Source of the DNA: Pseudomonadota bacterium
GTDB lineage: Bacteria > Pseudomonadota > Gammaproteobacteria > Steroidobacterales > Steroidobacteraceae
DNA length: 64,000 nt
NCBI GenBank assembly: GCA_021843755.1
Contig: JAKBWB010000071.1
Coordinates: 1-64,000 of the forward strand
Reading direction: 5' to 3'
Part shown: piece by piece, positions 57,410-64,000 of the stretch
How the letters are laid out: every line of letters begins with the position of its first letter
How positions within the stretch are numbered: the stretch's first letter is position 1
The notes under the pieces: model-generated
Databases searched by the model: none
Told to the model about the DNA's origin: nothing
The model's input: only the letters and a program-made list of their open reading frames with translations
Position numbers and translations under genes: made by a program

Positions 57410-58786
57410 TCATAGCCCGTAGGCCAACCGCAGCAGCCGCAGCGGGTGCTCGGGGGCGGCGCCGGAGGCCAGGCCGCTCTCGATCTGGTGGCCTGCCATA
57501 GGGCAGTCGCTGGCATAGTGCGCCGCGGCGCTCGCCGCCACGCGGTCGATGACCGCGCGAGCGATCTTCATCGAGGCGGCGCGGAATTCCTTCTTGACGC
57601 CGTAGGTACCGTCGTGCCCCGAGCAGCGCTCGATCGGCTCGACGATGGTATCCGGCACCAACTGCAGCACGTCGCGCGTTTTCAGGCCCATGTTCTGCAC
57701 GCGCAGATGACACGGCACGTGGTAGCTGACTTTGCCGAGCGATTTCTGGAAATCCGTCCGCAGCATGCCGGCGCGGTGGCGCAGCATCAGGTACTCGAAC
57801 GGATCGAAGATGCGCTTGGCGATGCGCTGCACGTGCGCTTCCTCCGGGAACAGCAGCGGCAGCTCCTGCTTGAACATCAGCACGCAGGAGGGGATCGGCG
57901 CCATGATGTCGAAGCCGGCATCGATGGCCGCGATCAGCTGCGGGACGTTGTGCGCCTTCAGCCGCTCCACGGCCTGCAGATCGCCGAGCTCGAGCCGCGG
58001 CATGCCGCAGCAATGCTCGGACTCGAGCAGGCTCACCTGGATGCCGTTGTGCTCGAGCACCACCGCAAGATCTTCATCGAGCTGCGGCTCGTTGCGATTG
58101 CCGTAGCACGTGGTGAACAGGGCAACCCTGCCGGTGGTCTCAGGCGTCGCCTGCGGCGCATCGCTCCCGGCGGCCGGTGCGGCGAGCTTGCCCAGCCGGC
58201 GCAAGCGCTTGCGCGCCGTGCGGGCGTGATACTGCGGCACCGGAGCGGTCGCGTCCACGCCCAGCGTCTTCTCCAACAGGGCGCGGCCCGCGCCGGAGCG
58301 GTTGACCGCGTTGACGATCTGCGCAACCACCGGTATGCCGGCGATGCGTCCGACCGTCTCCGTCGCCGCGAGCGCGCGGTTGCGCAAACTGATGCCCTCG
58401 TCCCGAGCACGCACCGCCTTGGCGCGCAGCATCAGGTGCGGGAAATCGACGGCCCAGGGGTGCGGCGGCACGTACGGGCACTTGGTCATGAAGCACATGT
58501 CGCACAGGTAGCAATGATCGACCACCTGCCAGAAAACGTGACGCTCGACCTCGGCCAGCCCACCGCTGGACGATGCGTCGATGGCGTCGAACAGCGTGGG
58601 GAAGGCGTTGCACAGGCTGAAGCAGCGCCGGCAGCCCTGACAGATCTCGAATACCCGCTCGAGCTCCCCCTGCAGTGCGCCGTGGTCGTAAAACTCGGCG
58701 CTGCGCCACGCCAACGGGTGGCGCGTCGGGGCCTCGACGCCGCCCTCGCGGCCTGCGGCATCGGGATTGTCTGGGGTTGGGCTCAT
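57410..58786 (-). CDS. Fe-S protein related to GlpC/heterodisulfide reductase
   Basis: 458 residues. Two ferredoxin-type 4Fe-4S motifs: CQGCRRCFSLC and CYLCDMCFMTKCP, then two CCG domains. The first is intact (TTCYGNRNE, then EHCCGMPRLELGD); in the second, PCHLRVQNMG is followed by ERCSGHDG, where family members have CCG. Likely an electron-transfer partner, by analogy with GlpC and HdrD. ATG at 58786; another in-frame ATG lies 30 bases upstream. Between rubrerythrin and DUF3501 in one operon. Confidence 0.9.
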   Translation of the reverse strand: MSPTPDNPDAAGREGGVEAPTRHPLAWRSAEFYDHGALQGELERVFEICQGCRRCFSLCNAFPTLFDAIDASSSGGLAEVERHVFWQVVDHCYLCDMCFMTKCPYVPPHPWAVDFPHLMLRAKAVRARDEGISLRNRALAATETVGRIAGIPVVAQIVNAVNRSGAGRALLEKTLGVDATAPVPQYHARTARKRLRRLGKLAAPAAGSDAPQATPETTGRVALFTTCYGNRNEPQLDEDLAVVLEHNGIQVSLLESEHCCGMPRLELGDLQAVERLKAHNVPQLIAAIDAGFDIMAPIPSCVLMFKQELPLLFPEEAHVQRIAKRIFDPFEYLMLRHRAGMLRTDFQKSLGKVSYHVPCHLRVQNMGLKTRDVLQLVPDTIVEPIERCSGHDGTYGVKKEFRAASMKIARAVIDRVAASAAAHYASDCPMAGHQIESGLASGAAPEHPLRLLRLAYGL

Positions 58787-58853
58787 GAGAACATCCACAT
58801 GCGGCGCACGGGGCATGAGCCCCGTGCGCCCGGTAAGACACGTGCGCGGCGTG

Positions 58854-59267
58854 TCAGAGGTTGTCGAGTGCCTTCTGGAACCGGTTGGCGTGCGAGCGCT
58901 CCGCCTTGGCGAGCGTCTCGAACCAATCGGCGATCTCGCCGAACCCCTCTTCGCGAGCGACTTTGGCCATGCCCGGATACATATCCGTATACTCGTGCGT
59001 CTCGCCGGCAATTGCCGCCTTGAGATTGAGCTTGGTCGCCCCGATCGGCAATCCCGTGGCCGGATCGCCCACCGCCTCGAGGTACTCGAGATGGCCATGG
59101 GCGTGCCCGGTTTCACCCTCGGCGGTCGAGCGGAACACCGCCGACACATCGTTGAAACCCTCAACGTCCGCCTTGGATGCGAAGTAGAGATACCGCCGGT
59201 TCGCCTGGGACTCCCCCGCGAACGCGTCCTTCAGGTTCTGCTCGGTTTTGCTGCCTTTGAGATTCAT
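58854..59267 (-). CDS. Rubrerythrin (ferritin-like domain only)
   Basis: 137 residues. Di-iron four-helix protein that reduces peroxide. Ligand helices: [43 protein letters not shown] and [13 protein letters not shown]. The C-terminal rubredoxin domain of classical rubrerythrin is absent, so an external electron donor, perhaps the Fe-S protein next door, would be needed. GGAG six bases before the ATG at 59267. Confidence 0.94.
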   Translation of the reverse strand: MNLKGSKTEQNLKDAFAGESQANRRYLYFASKADVEGFNDVSAVFRSTAEGETGHAHGHLEYLEAVGDPATGLPIGATKLNLKAAIAGETHEYTDMYPGMAKVAREEGFGEIADWFETLAKAERSHANRFQKALDNL

Positions 59268-59279
59268 GCCGGTCTCCAA

Positions 59280-59296
59280 TTTAGACTGGTTCTAAC
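59280..59296. promoter_or_regulatory. Fur-family-like box at the rubrerythrin promoter
   Basis: TTTAGAC TGG TTCTAAC, a 7-3-7 dyad. It resembles the iron control element of Irr-type Fur-family regulators (TTTAGAA-N3-TTCTAAA), with only the inner C and final C differing. It directly follows the predicted transcription start, a usual repressor position. Inference. Confidence 0.45.
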
Positions 59297-59306
59297 CCGA
59301 TTCGAA

Positions 59307-59336
59307 ACTCTACGGCCGATCCCGCTGGGGCGTCAA
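59307..59336 (-). promoter_or_regulatory. Candidate rubrerythrin operon promoter
   Basis: Minus strand TTGACG (59331-59336) and TAGAGT (59307-59312), 18 bases apart. Predicted start near 59300, so the box at 59280-59296 covers about +4 to +20. Confidence 0.45.
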
Positions 59337-59427
59337 CTGATAATTGTCCCCGATTGACCGTCCCGAGGCGGAATGTATAAGGTGGCGACCCTGGGCGTCG
59401 AGCCGCGACCGAGAGGGAGATTCTGGC

Positions 59428-59694
59428 GTGCCGTCTGATCAGCAGGCCCTCGATTTCGAACAGGCACTCACGGAGCTGGAAGGCGTCGTCGAGCGTCTCG
59501 AGCGTGGCGATCTGCCGCTCGAGGAAGCGCTGCGTGTCTTCGAGCGCGGCGTGGACTTGACGCGACAGTGCCAGGGGGCGCTGAAGTCCGCCCAACAGCG
59601 GGTGGACGCCCTGATGAAGCGCAACGGCGAGGTGGAGCCCGAGCCGTTCAGCGTCTCGGACACGGCACGCGATGACACCGCTGAAGCGCCTTGA
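59428..59694 (+). CDS. xseB: Exodeoxyribonuclease VII small subunit
   Basis: 88 residues from a GTG with GAGGGAG upstream. Small helical subunit with the family sequence [33 protein letters not shown] and [11 protein letters not shown]. Works with XseA on single-stranded DNA. It lies 72 bases before dxs; ispA, usually between them, is missing here. Confidence 0.95.
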   Translation: MPSDQQALDFEQALTELEGVVERLERGDLPLEEALRVFERGVDLTRQCQGALKSAQQRVDALMKRNGEVEPEPFSVSDTARDDTAEAP

Positions 59695-59766
59695 GCATCG
59701 GAGGATTATGTTGCGCGCTCGCAACATCGATCTCCGCCCCGCATCTTGCAGTGTACACTGCCGACA

Positions 59767-61668
59767 ATGAGCGCTTCTCAAAGCTATCCGCTGCTCGAGC
59801 CCATCGAGTTCCCGGCCGACCTCAGGCGCCTGAAGGAGTCGCAATTGCCGCAGCTTGCCCACGAGCTGCGGCAATTCCTCATCCAGACCGTCAGTACCCG
59901 CGGCGGCCATTTCGCCGCGGGTCTCGGCACGGTCGAGCTGACGATTGCCCTGCACTACGTGTACGACACGCCGCACGACCGGCTGGTCTGGGACGTCGGC
60001 CACCAGGCCTACCCGCACAAGGTACTCACCGGCCGGCGTGGGCAGCTGCACTCGATCAAGCAGCCCGGCGGGCTGGCTCCGTTTCCCAACCGTGCCGAGA
60101 GCGAGTACGACACGTTCGGCGTGGGGCACTCGAGCACTTCGATCAGTGCCGCCCTGGGGATGGCCATCGCCGCGGCGCAACAGGCATCGAACCGGCGCGT
60201 CGTGGCGGTGATCGGCGATGGTGCCATGACCGCCGGTATGGCATTCGAGGCACTGAATCACGCCGGCTCGCTGCCGGTGGATCTGCTGGTGATCCTCAAC
60301 GACAACGACATGTCGATTTCCGAGAACGTCGGGGCGCTGTCGAACTACTTCACGGCCGCGCTGTCGGGGCGCCTGTACGCGAACCTGCGTGAAGGCGGCA
60401 AGAAGGTTCTGCGGCAGATGCCGACGGTCTGGGAGCTGGCGCGCCGCTCGGAAGAGCACCTCAAGGGAATGGTGCTGCCCGGGACGCTGTTCGAGGAGCT
60501 CGGATTCAACTACATCGGCCCGCTCGACGGCCACGACGTGCGGGCCCTGGTCGGCACGCTGCGCAACGTCCGTAAGCTGCACGGCCCGCAGATTCTGCAC
60601 GTCGTCACCCGCAAGGGTAAGGGCTACGCGCCGGCCGAGGCCGATCCGATCAAATGGCATGGTCCCGGCCCGTTCGATCCGGTCAGCGGCACGATCTTCA
60701 AGGAGGCCGCCGCGAGCCCCTCGTACTCGCAGATCTTCGGACAGTGGCTGTGCGACATCGCGGAGCGTGATCCGCGCATCGTCGGCATCACCCCGGCGAT
60801 GCGCGAGGGCTCGGGCCTGGTCGAGTTCTCCAAGCGATTCCCCGAGCGCTACTTCGACGTGGCGATCGCCGAGCAACACGCCGTGACGTTCGCGGCGGGG
60901 CTCGCCACCGAGGGACTGCGGCCCGTGGTGGCGATCTATTCGACGTTCCTGCAGCGCGCCTACGATCAACTGATTCATGACGTCGCGCTGCAGAACCTTC
61001 CGGTGGTGTTCGCGCTCGATCGGGCGGGGCTGGTCGGCAGCGACGGGGCGACGCACCAGGGCAGCTACGATCTGTCGTTCCTGCGCTGCATCCCCAACAT
61101 GGTCGTCATGGCGCCCGCCGACGAGAACGAGTGCCGGCAGATGCTCTACACGGCCACCACGATCGACGGTCCCGCGGCGGTGCGCTACCCGCGCGGCAGC
61201 GGGCCGGGCGTGCCGATCGAGAAGGACTTCACCGCCGTGCCGATTGGCAAGGCGCAAAAGAGGCGCGAGGGCCGCAGCGGCCTCGCCCTGCTCGCCTTCG
61301 GCCCGATGCTCGAGAGCGCCCTGCGCATCGGCGAGCGGCTCGACGCGACGGTGGTGAACATGCGCTTCGTCAAACCGCTCGACGAGGCGCTGATCCTCGA
61401 CATCGCCGGCCGCCATAACGCTCTGGTCACGATCGAGGAGAACGCCGTGCAAGGCGGGGCCGGCTCGGCCGTCGCCGAGGTGCTCGCGGCCGAGGGAATC
61501 AGCCTGCCGCTGATGCAGATCGGCATCCCGGATCGGTTCATCGAGCACGGCTCGCGCGGCTCGTGCCTGGCGGCCGCCGGACTCGATTACGCCAGTCTCA
61601 GCGCAAGCATCGAGCGCTGGTGGTCGCTGCAGAGGCACGCGCCGGTCCGCTCCGTCAGCCGGGCCTGA
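59767..61668 (+). CDS. dxs: 1-deoxy-D-xylulose-5-phosphate synthase
   Basis: 633 residues. TPP-dependent first step of the MEP isoprenoid pathway, pyruvate plus glyceraldehyde-3-phosphate to [37 protein letters not shown], the TPP motif [15 protein letters not shown] through [25 protein letters not shown] and MAPADENE are all present. ATG at 59767 fits the family start. Confidence 0.98.
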   Translation: MSASQSYPLLEPIEFPADLRRLKESQLPQLAHELRQFLIQTVSTRGGHFAAGLGTVELTIALHYVYDTPHDRLVWDVGHQAYPHKVLTGRRGQLHSIKQPGGLAPFPNRAESEYDTFGVGHSSTSISAALGMAIAAAQQASNRRVVAVIGDGAMTAGMAFEALNHAGSLPVDLLVILNDNDMSISENVGALSNYFTAALSGRLYANLREGGKKVLRQMPTVWELARRSEEHLKGMVLPGTLFEELGFNYIGPLDGHDVRALVGTLRNVRKLHGPQILHVVTRKGKGYAPAEADPIKWHGPGPFDPVSGTIFKEAAASPSYSQIFGQWLCDIAERDPRIVGITPAMREGSGLVEFSKRFPERYFDVAIAEQHAVTFAAGLATEGLRPVVAIYSTFLQRAYDQLIHDVALQNLPVVFALDRAGLVGSDGATHQGSYDLSFLRCIPNMVVMAPADENECRQMLYTATTIDGPAAVRYPRGSGPGVPIEKDFTAVPIGKAQKRREGRSGLALLAFGPMLESALRIGERLDATVVNMRFVKPLDEALILDIAGRHNALVTIEENAVQGGAGSAVAEVLAAEGISLPLMQIGIPDRFIEHGSRGSCLAAAGLDYASLSASIERWWSLQRHAPVRSVSRA

Positions 61669-61700
61669 GGGCCCGCGCGCGGGCACGGAACAGTCTCCTG

Positions 61701-61712
61701 TACCGATCGGTA
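61701..61712. promoter_or_regulatory. Perfect palindrome TACCGATCGGTA before folE2
   Basis: A 12-base perfect palindrome 38 bases upstream of the folE2 start. ACCGATCGGT-type sites are typical TetR-family operators. It does not look like a Zur site, though Zur often controls folE2. Confidence 0.45.
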
Positions 61713-61749
61713 TAGGCCGAAGGCACCCTGATCCGGTACTCTTGCCCCC

Positions 61750-62601
61750 ATGAATTCCCCACCAAGCGCCGCCAAGACCGCTCGCAACAGTTTCGCCGAA
61801 GTCGAGGACGTGCAATCGCGCGCCGACACGCGCCACCTGCCCATCAATCGGGTGGGCATCAAGGACATCAGCCACCCGGTACTGGTGAAGGATCGCTCCG
61901 CGGGCGAGCAGCACACGATCGCGGCGTTCAACATGTACGTCAGCCTGCCGCATCACTTCAAAGGCACGCACATGTCCCGCTTCGTCGAGATCCTGCATGC
62001 CGAGCGGGAGATCTCGGTGGAATCCTTCCGCGTCATGCTCGAGAACATGACCACGCGCCTCGAGGCCGATGCCGGCCACATCGAGATGACCTTTCCGTTC
62101 TTCGTGATGAAGCGGGCGCCGGCGACGGGTGTGGAGAGCCTGATGGACTACCGCGCCAGCCTGATCGGCGAGCGCCACGACGGGATCACGGACATGTGGG
62201 TGCGGGTGGTCGTCCCGGTGACGAGCCTCTGCCCGTGCTCCAAGCGCATCTCGGACTACGGAGCGCACAATCAGCGCTCGCACGTGACCATCACCGCGAA
62301 GCTGCGCAGCCACATCTGGATCGAGGAGCTGATCGAGATCGCCGAGAAGGAAGCCTCCTGCGAGCTGTACGGCATTCTCAAGCGGCCCGACGAGAAGTAT
62401 GTGACCGAGCGGGCCTACGACAATCCGAAGTTCGTCGAGGACATCGTGCGCGACGTCGCCATGCGGCTCAACGCCGACGATCGGATCGCCTCGTACGTCG
62501 TGGAGTCGGAGAACTTCGAGTCCATCCACAACCACTCGGCCTACGCGCTGATCGAGCGCAACAAGGACGAGAAACGCCCGGCAAGCCGCGCGCCGCGCTA
62601 G
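61750..62601 (+). CDS. folE2: GTP cyclohydrolase FolE2 (type IB)
   Basis: 283 residues. First step of folate synthesis, GTP to dihydroneopterin triphosphate; the IB enzyme can use metals other than zinc. Family marks: [19 protein letters not shown]-type ([17 protein letters not shown]), [14 protein letters not shown], the metal Cys in [19 protein letters not shown] and EDIVRDVA. Independent of the dxs gene with its own upstream palindrome. Confidence 0.97.
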   Translation: MNSPPSAAKTARNSFAEVEDVQSRADTRHLPINRVGIKDISHPVLVKDRSAGEQHTIAAFNMYVSLPHHFKGTHMSRFVEILHAEREISVESFRVMLENMTTRLEADAGHIEMTFPFFVMKRAPATGVESLMDYRASLIGERHDGITDMWVRVVVPVTSLCPCSKRISDYGAHNQRSHVTITAKLRSHIWIEELIEIAEKEASCELYGILKRPDEKYVTERAYDNPKFVEDIVRDVAMRLNADDRIASYVVESENFESIHNHSAYALIERNKDEKRPASRAPR

Positions 62602-62629
62602 GTGGGCCGGCGATCGTGCCGATGCACAT

Positions 62630-64000
62630 CTAGTCGGCCGGTCCGCCCGCGGCCGGCAGATCGATCACCGCGCGCAGACCCGGCGCATTGTCCTCGAGCT
62701 TCAACTCGCCCCGATGCAATCGGGCGATGGCCGAGGCCAGCGCCAACCCCAGCCCGCCGCCCTGGCCCCCGCCGGGCGCGACTCGCGCGAACGGCCGGCC
62801 CGCCCGACAGCGCTCCTCGGGCGGCATGCCCGGCCCGTCATCGCTCACGGTCAACCGCGCATGGCCGCGCTGGTGCTGTGCCCCGATCTCGATCCGCCCG
62901 CCTGAGGGCACGAATTTCAACGCGTTTTCGACCAGATTGGTGAGCAGCTGCGCCAACAGCTGACGGTTCCCCTCGGCGAACACTCCAGGCTCGGCGTGCC
63001 CGGTCAAGACGAGGCTCCGATCGCCCGCCACCGGCTCGAACAGCTCGACCATCTCCGCAACCAGCGCCGAAAGGTCCACTGGAGCGACCGCCGCCAGCGG
63101 TGCCCCGGACTCCGCCAACGCAATCTGCAGGAGCGTGCCCAGCGTGCGCTGCAGGCGATCGACCTCCTTCAGCGCCGACTCGACCGGCTCGCGGATATCC
63201 GCTTGCAGCTCCTGCCGGCGCAGCACCGCATCCATCCGCGTGCGCAGCCGATGCAACGGCGCGCGCAGATCGTGCGCCACGCTGTCGAAGGTCGCGCGCA
63301 GCGTGCGCGTTTGTTCCTCGAGCCGGTCGAGCACGCGGTTGACCGATACGGCGAGCGCATCGAATTCATCACGCGTGCCGGCGACGGGCAGCCTGCGGCC
63401 CTGCTCGCCGCTCATGATCCGGACGCACGTGTCGGTGACGTCGCCGACACGCCGGCTCAGACGGAAGCTGAAGGCGAACCCGGCAACCGCCGCGACCAGG
63501 ATCGACAGACCCATTCCCCAGAGCGTGGCGGTCCGGAAGGTGTGGGCGTAGCGCTCGGCCTGCGACACGTCGGTCCCGACCAGCAGCCAGTCGCCGTTGG
63601 GCAGGCGGCGCACCGCGGCGCGCACCGGGTGCACCGAGTTCTGTCCCGGCTCGATCGACTCGATGCGAAACTGCGGCCAGCGCGCCCGCGGCACCCCGTC
63701 GAACGGCCAGTTGGTCACGTTGCCCGCGAGGCGCGCGAACGTCGGGCTCGCCAGCATGTACACCGCGCCGATACGACCCCAACTGTCGATGCGCACGTTG
63801 ATCTCGTCCTTGACTCCCGGTACGCCCCGTAACACGTACTGATCCTCCAGGCTGTTCAGCTCGGTGTCGATGATCAGATCGATGTTGCCGCGGATGATGC
63901 TCTGGGTGAGCAGATACGTCGTCGCGAGGGTCACTCCCACGGCGATCGTCACCAGCAGGGTATAGCCCATGGACATGCGAAACGCCGTGGTCTGGAACAG
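62630..64000 (-). CDS. Sensor histidine kinase, N-terminus outside the window
   Basis: At least 456 residues. The frame is still open at the right edge (LFQTTAFRMSMGYTLLV reads like the start of the first helix), so the true start and probably the response regulator lie beyond 64000. Seen: first transmembrane helix, a periplasmic loop of about 130 residues, a second helix, HAMP, the H-box VAHDLRAPLHRLRTR, N-box NLVENALKFV, G1 DDGPGMPPEE and G2 GQGGGLGLALA. All boxes intact. Convergent with folE2. Signal unknown. Confidence 0.92.
   Translation of the reverse strand: MFQTTAFRMSMGYTLLVTIAVGVTLATTYLLTQSIIRGNIDLIIDTELNSLEDQYVLRGVPGVKDEINVRIDSWGRIGAVYMLASPTFARLAGNVTNWPFDGVPRARWPQFRIESIEPGQNSVHPVRAAVRRLPNGDWLLVGTDVSQAERYAHTFRTATLWGMGLSILVAAVAGFAFSFRLSRRVGDVTDTCVRIMSGEQGRRLPVAGTRDEFDALAVSVNRVLDRLEEQTRTLRATFDSVAHDLRAPLHRLRTRMDAVLRRQELQADIREPVESALKEVDRLQRTLGTLLQIALAESGAPLAAVAPVDLSALVAEMVELFEPVAGDRSLVLTGHAEPGVFAEGNRQLLAQLLTNLVENALKFVPSGGRIEIGAQHQRGHARLTVSDDGPGMPPEERCRAGRPFARVAPGGGQGGGLGLALASAIARLHRGELKLEDNAPGLRAVIDLPAAGGPAD

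Noticed and set aside
59281-62535. A 1084-codon open frame antisense to xseB, dxs and folE2
   Set aside because: Its translation is Arg/His/Asp-rich with no domain, and the sense strand encodes well-conserved enzymes. It is a high-GC shadow frame.

Overview
The window is 64 kb of a high-GC Gammaproteobacterium. The evidence is gene order and content: a fimV-truA-accD-folC-SPOR-cvpA-purF run, the complete EF-P lysylation set (epmA, efp, epmB), a FimX-like type IV pilus regulator, LpxH, topoisomerase IV and FolE2. It is probably in the Xanthomonadales/Nevskiales/Steroidobacter area; that placement is inference, and no rRNA is present to settle it. GTG and TTG starts and 1-4 base start/stop overlaps are common, and the high GC gives most genes a long antisense open frame.

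Left part (1-13.3 kb): an integrase N-terminal stub beside tRNA-His and tRNA-Arg, a CYTH protein, a marR-emrA-emrB efflux operon with its promoter and a repeated palindrome, a gamma-glutamyltransferase, a secreted YqgE-like protein, and a very large tricorn-like S41 peptidase followed by a strong hairpin and 1.3 kb with no recognisable gene.

Accessory part (13.3-25 kb): a Crp/Fnr regulator converges on a three-gene, translationally coupled mannose operon (ManA-like isomerase, GT4 glycosyltransferase fused to a helical-barrel domain, GH130 phosphorylase). Next come a frameshifted GlsB/YeaQ membrane protein, a fatty-acid hydroxylase, a conserved eRF1-like small protein and a zone of gene decay (PAS fragment, VOC pseudogene, integrative-element-type fragment with a 14-bp inverted repeat, intact parD with a broken parE toxin gene). 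The zone ends in a 1.1-kb vapBC insertion between a 48-bp duplicated piece of tRNA-Pro and the intact tRNA-Pro gene, which is a clear integration scar.

Core part (25-64 kb): folD faces gltX-cysS. A peptidyl-prolyl isomerase-lpxH pair faces a long minus-strand series: fimV, truA, accD, folC, SPOR protein, cvpA, purF, glycerate kinase, response regulator, sensor kinase, Spy-like protein. A terminator-like hairpin sits in the fimV leader. aroC-prmB is divergent from a sco-psd-epmA-msrC operon. efp and epmB are divergent, followed by fimX, then parC and parE of topoisomerase IV. A rubrerythrin / Fe-S protein / DUF3501 operon has a Fur-family-like box at its promoter. The window closes with xseB, dxs, folE2 (preceded by a perfect 12-bp palindrome) and a sensor kinase cut by the window edge.

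Together the genes cover folate and one-carbon metabolism (folD, folC, folE2), translation quality (cysS, gltX, prmB, EF-P set), envelope and pilus assembly, isoprenoid and phospholipid synthesis, and peroxide/thiol stress. The accessory block looks like a stress and mobile-element region.
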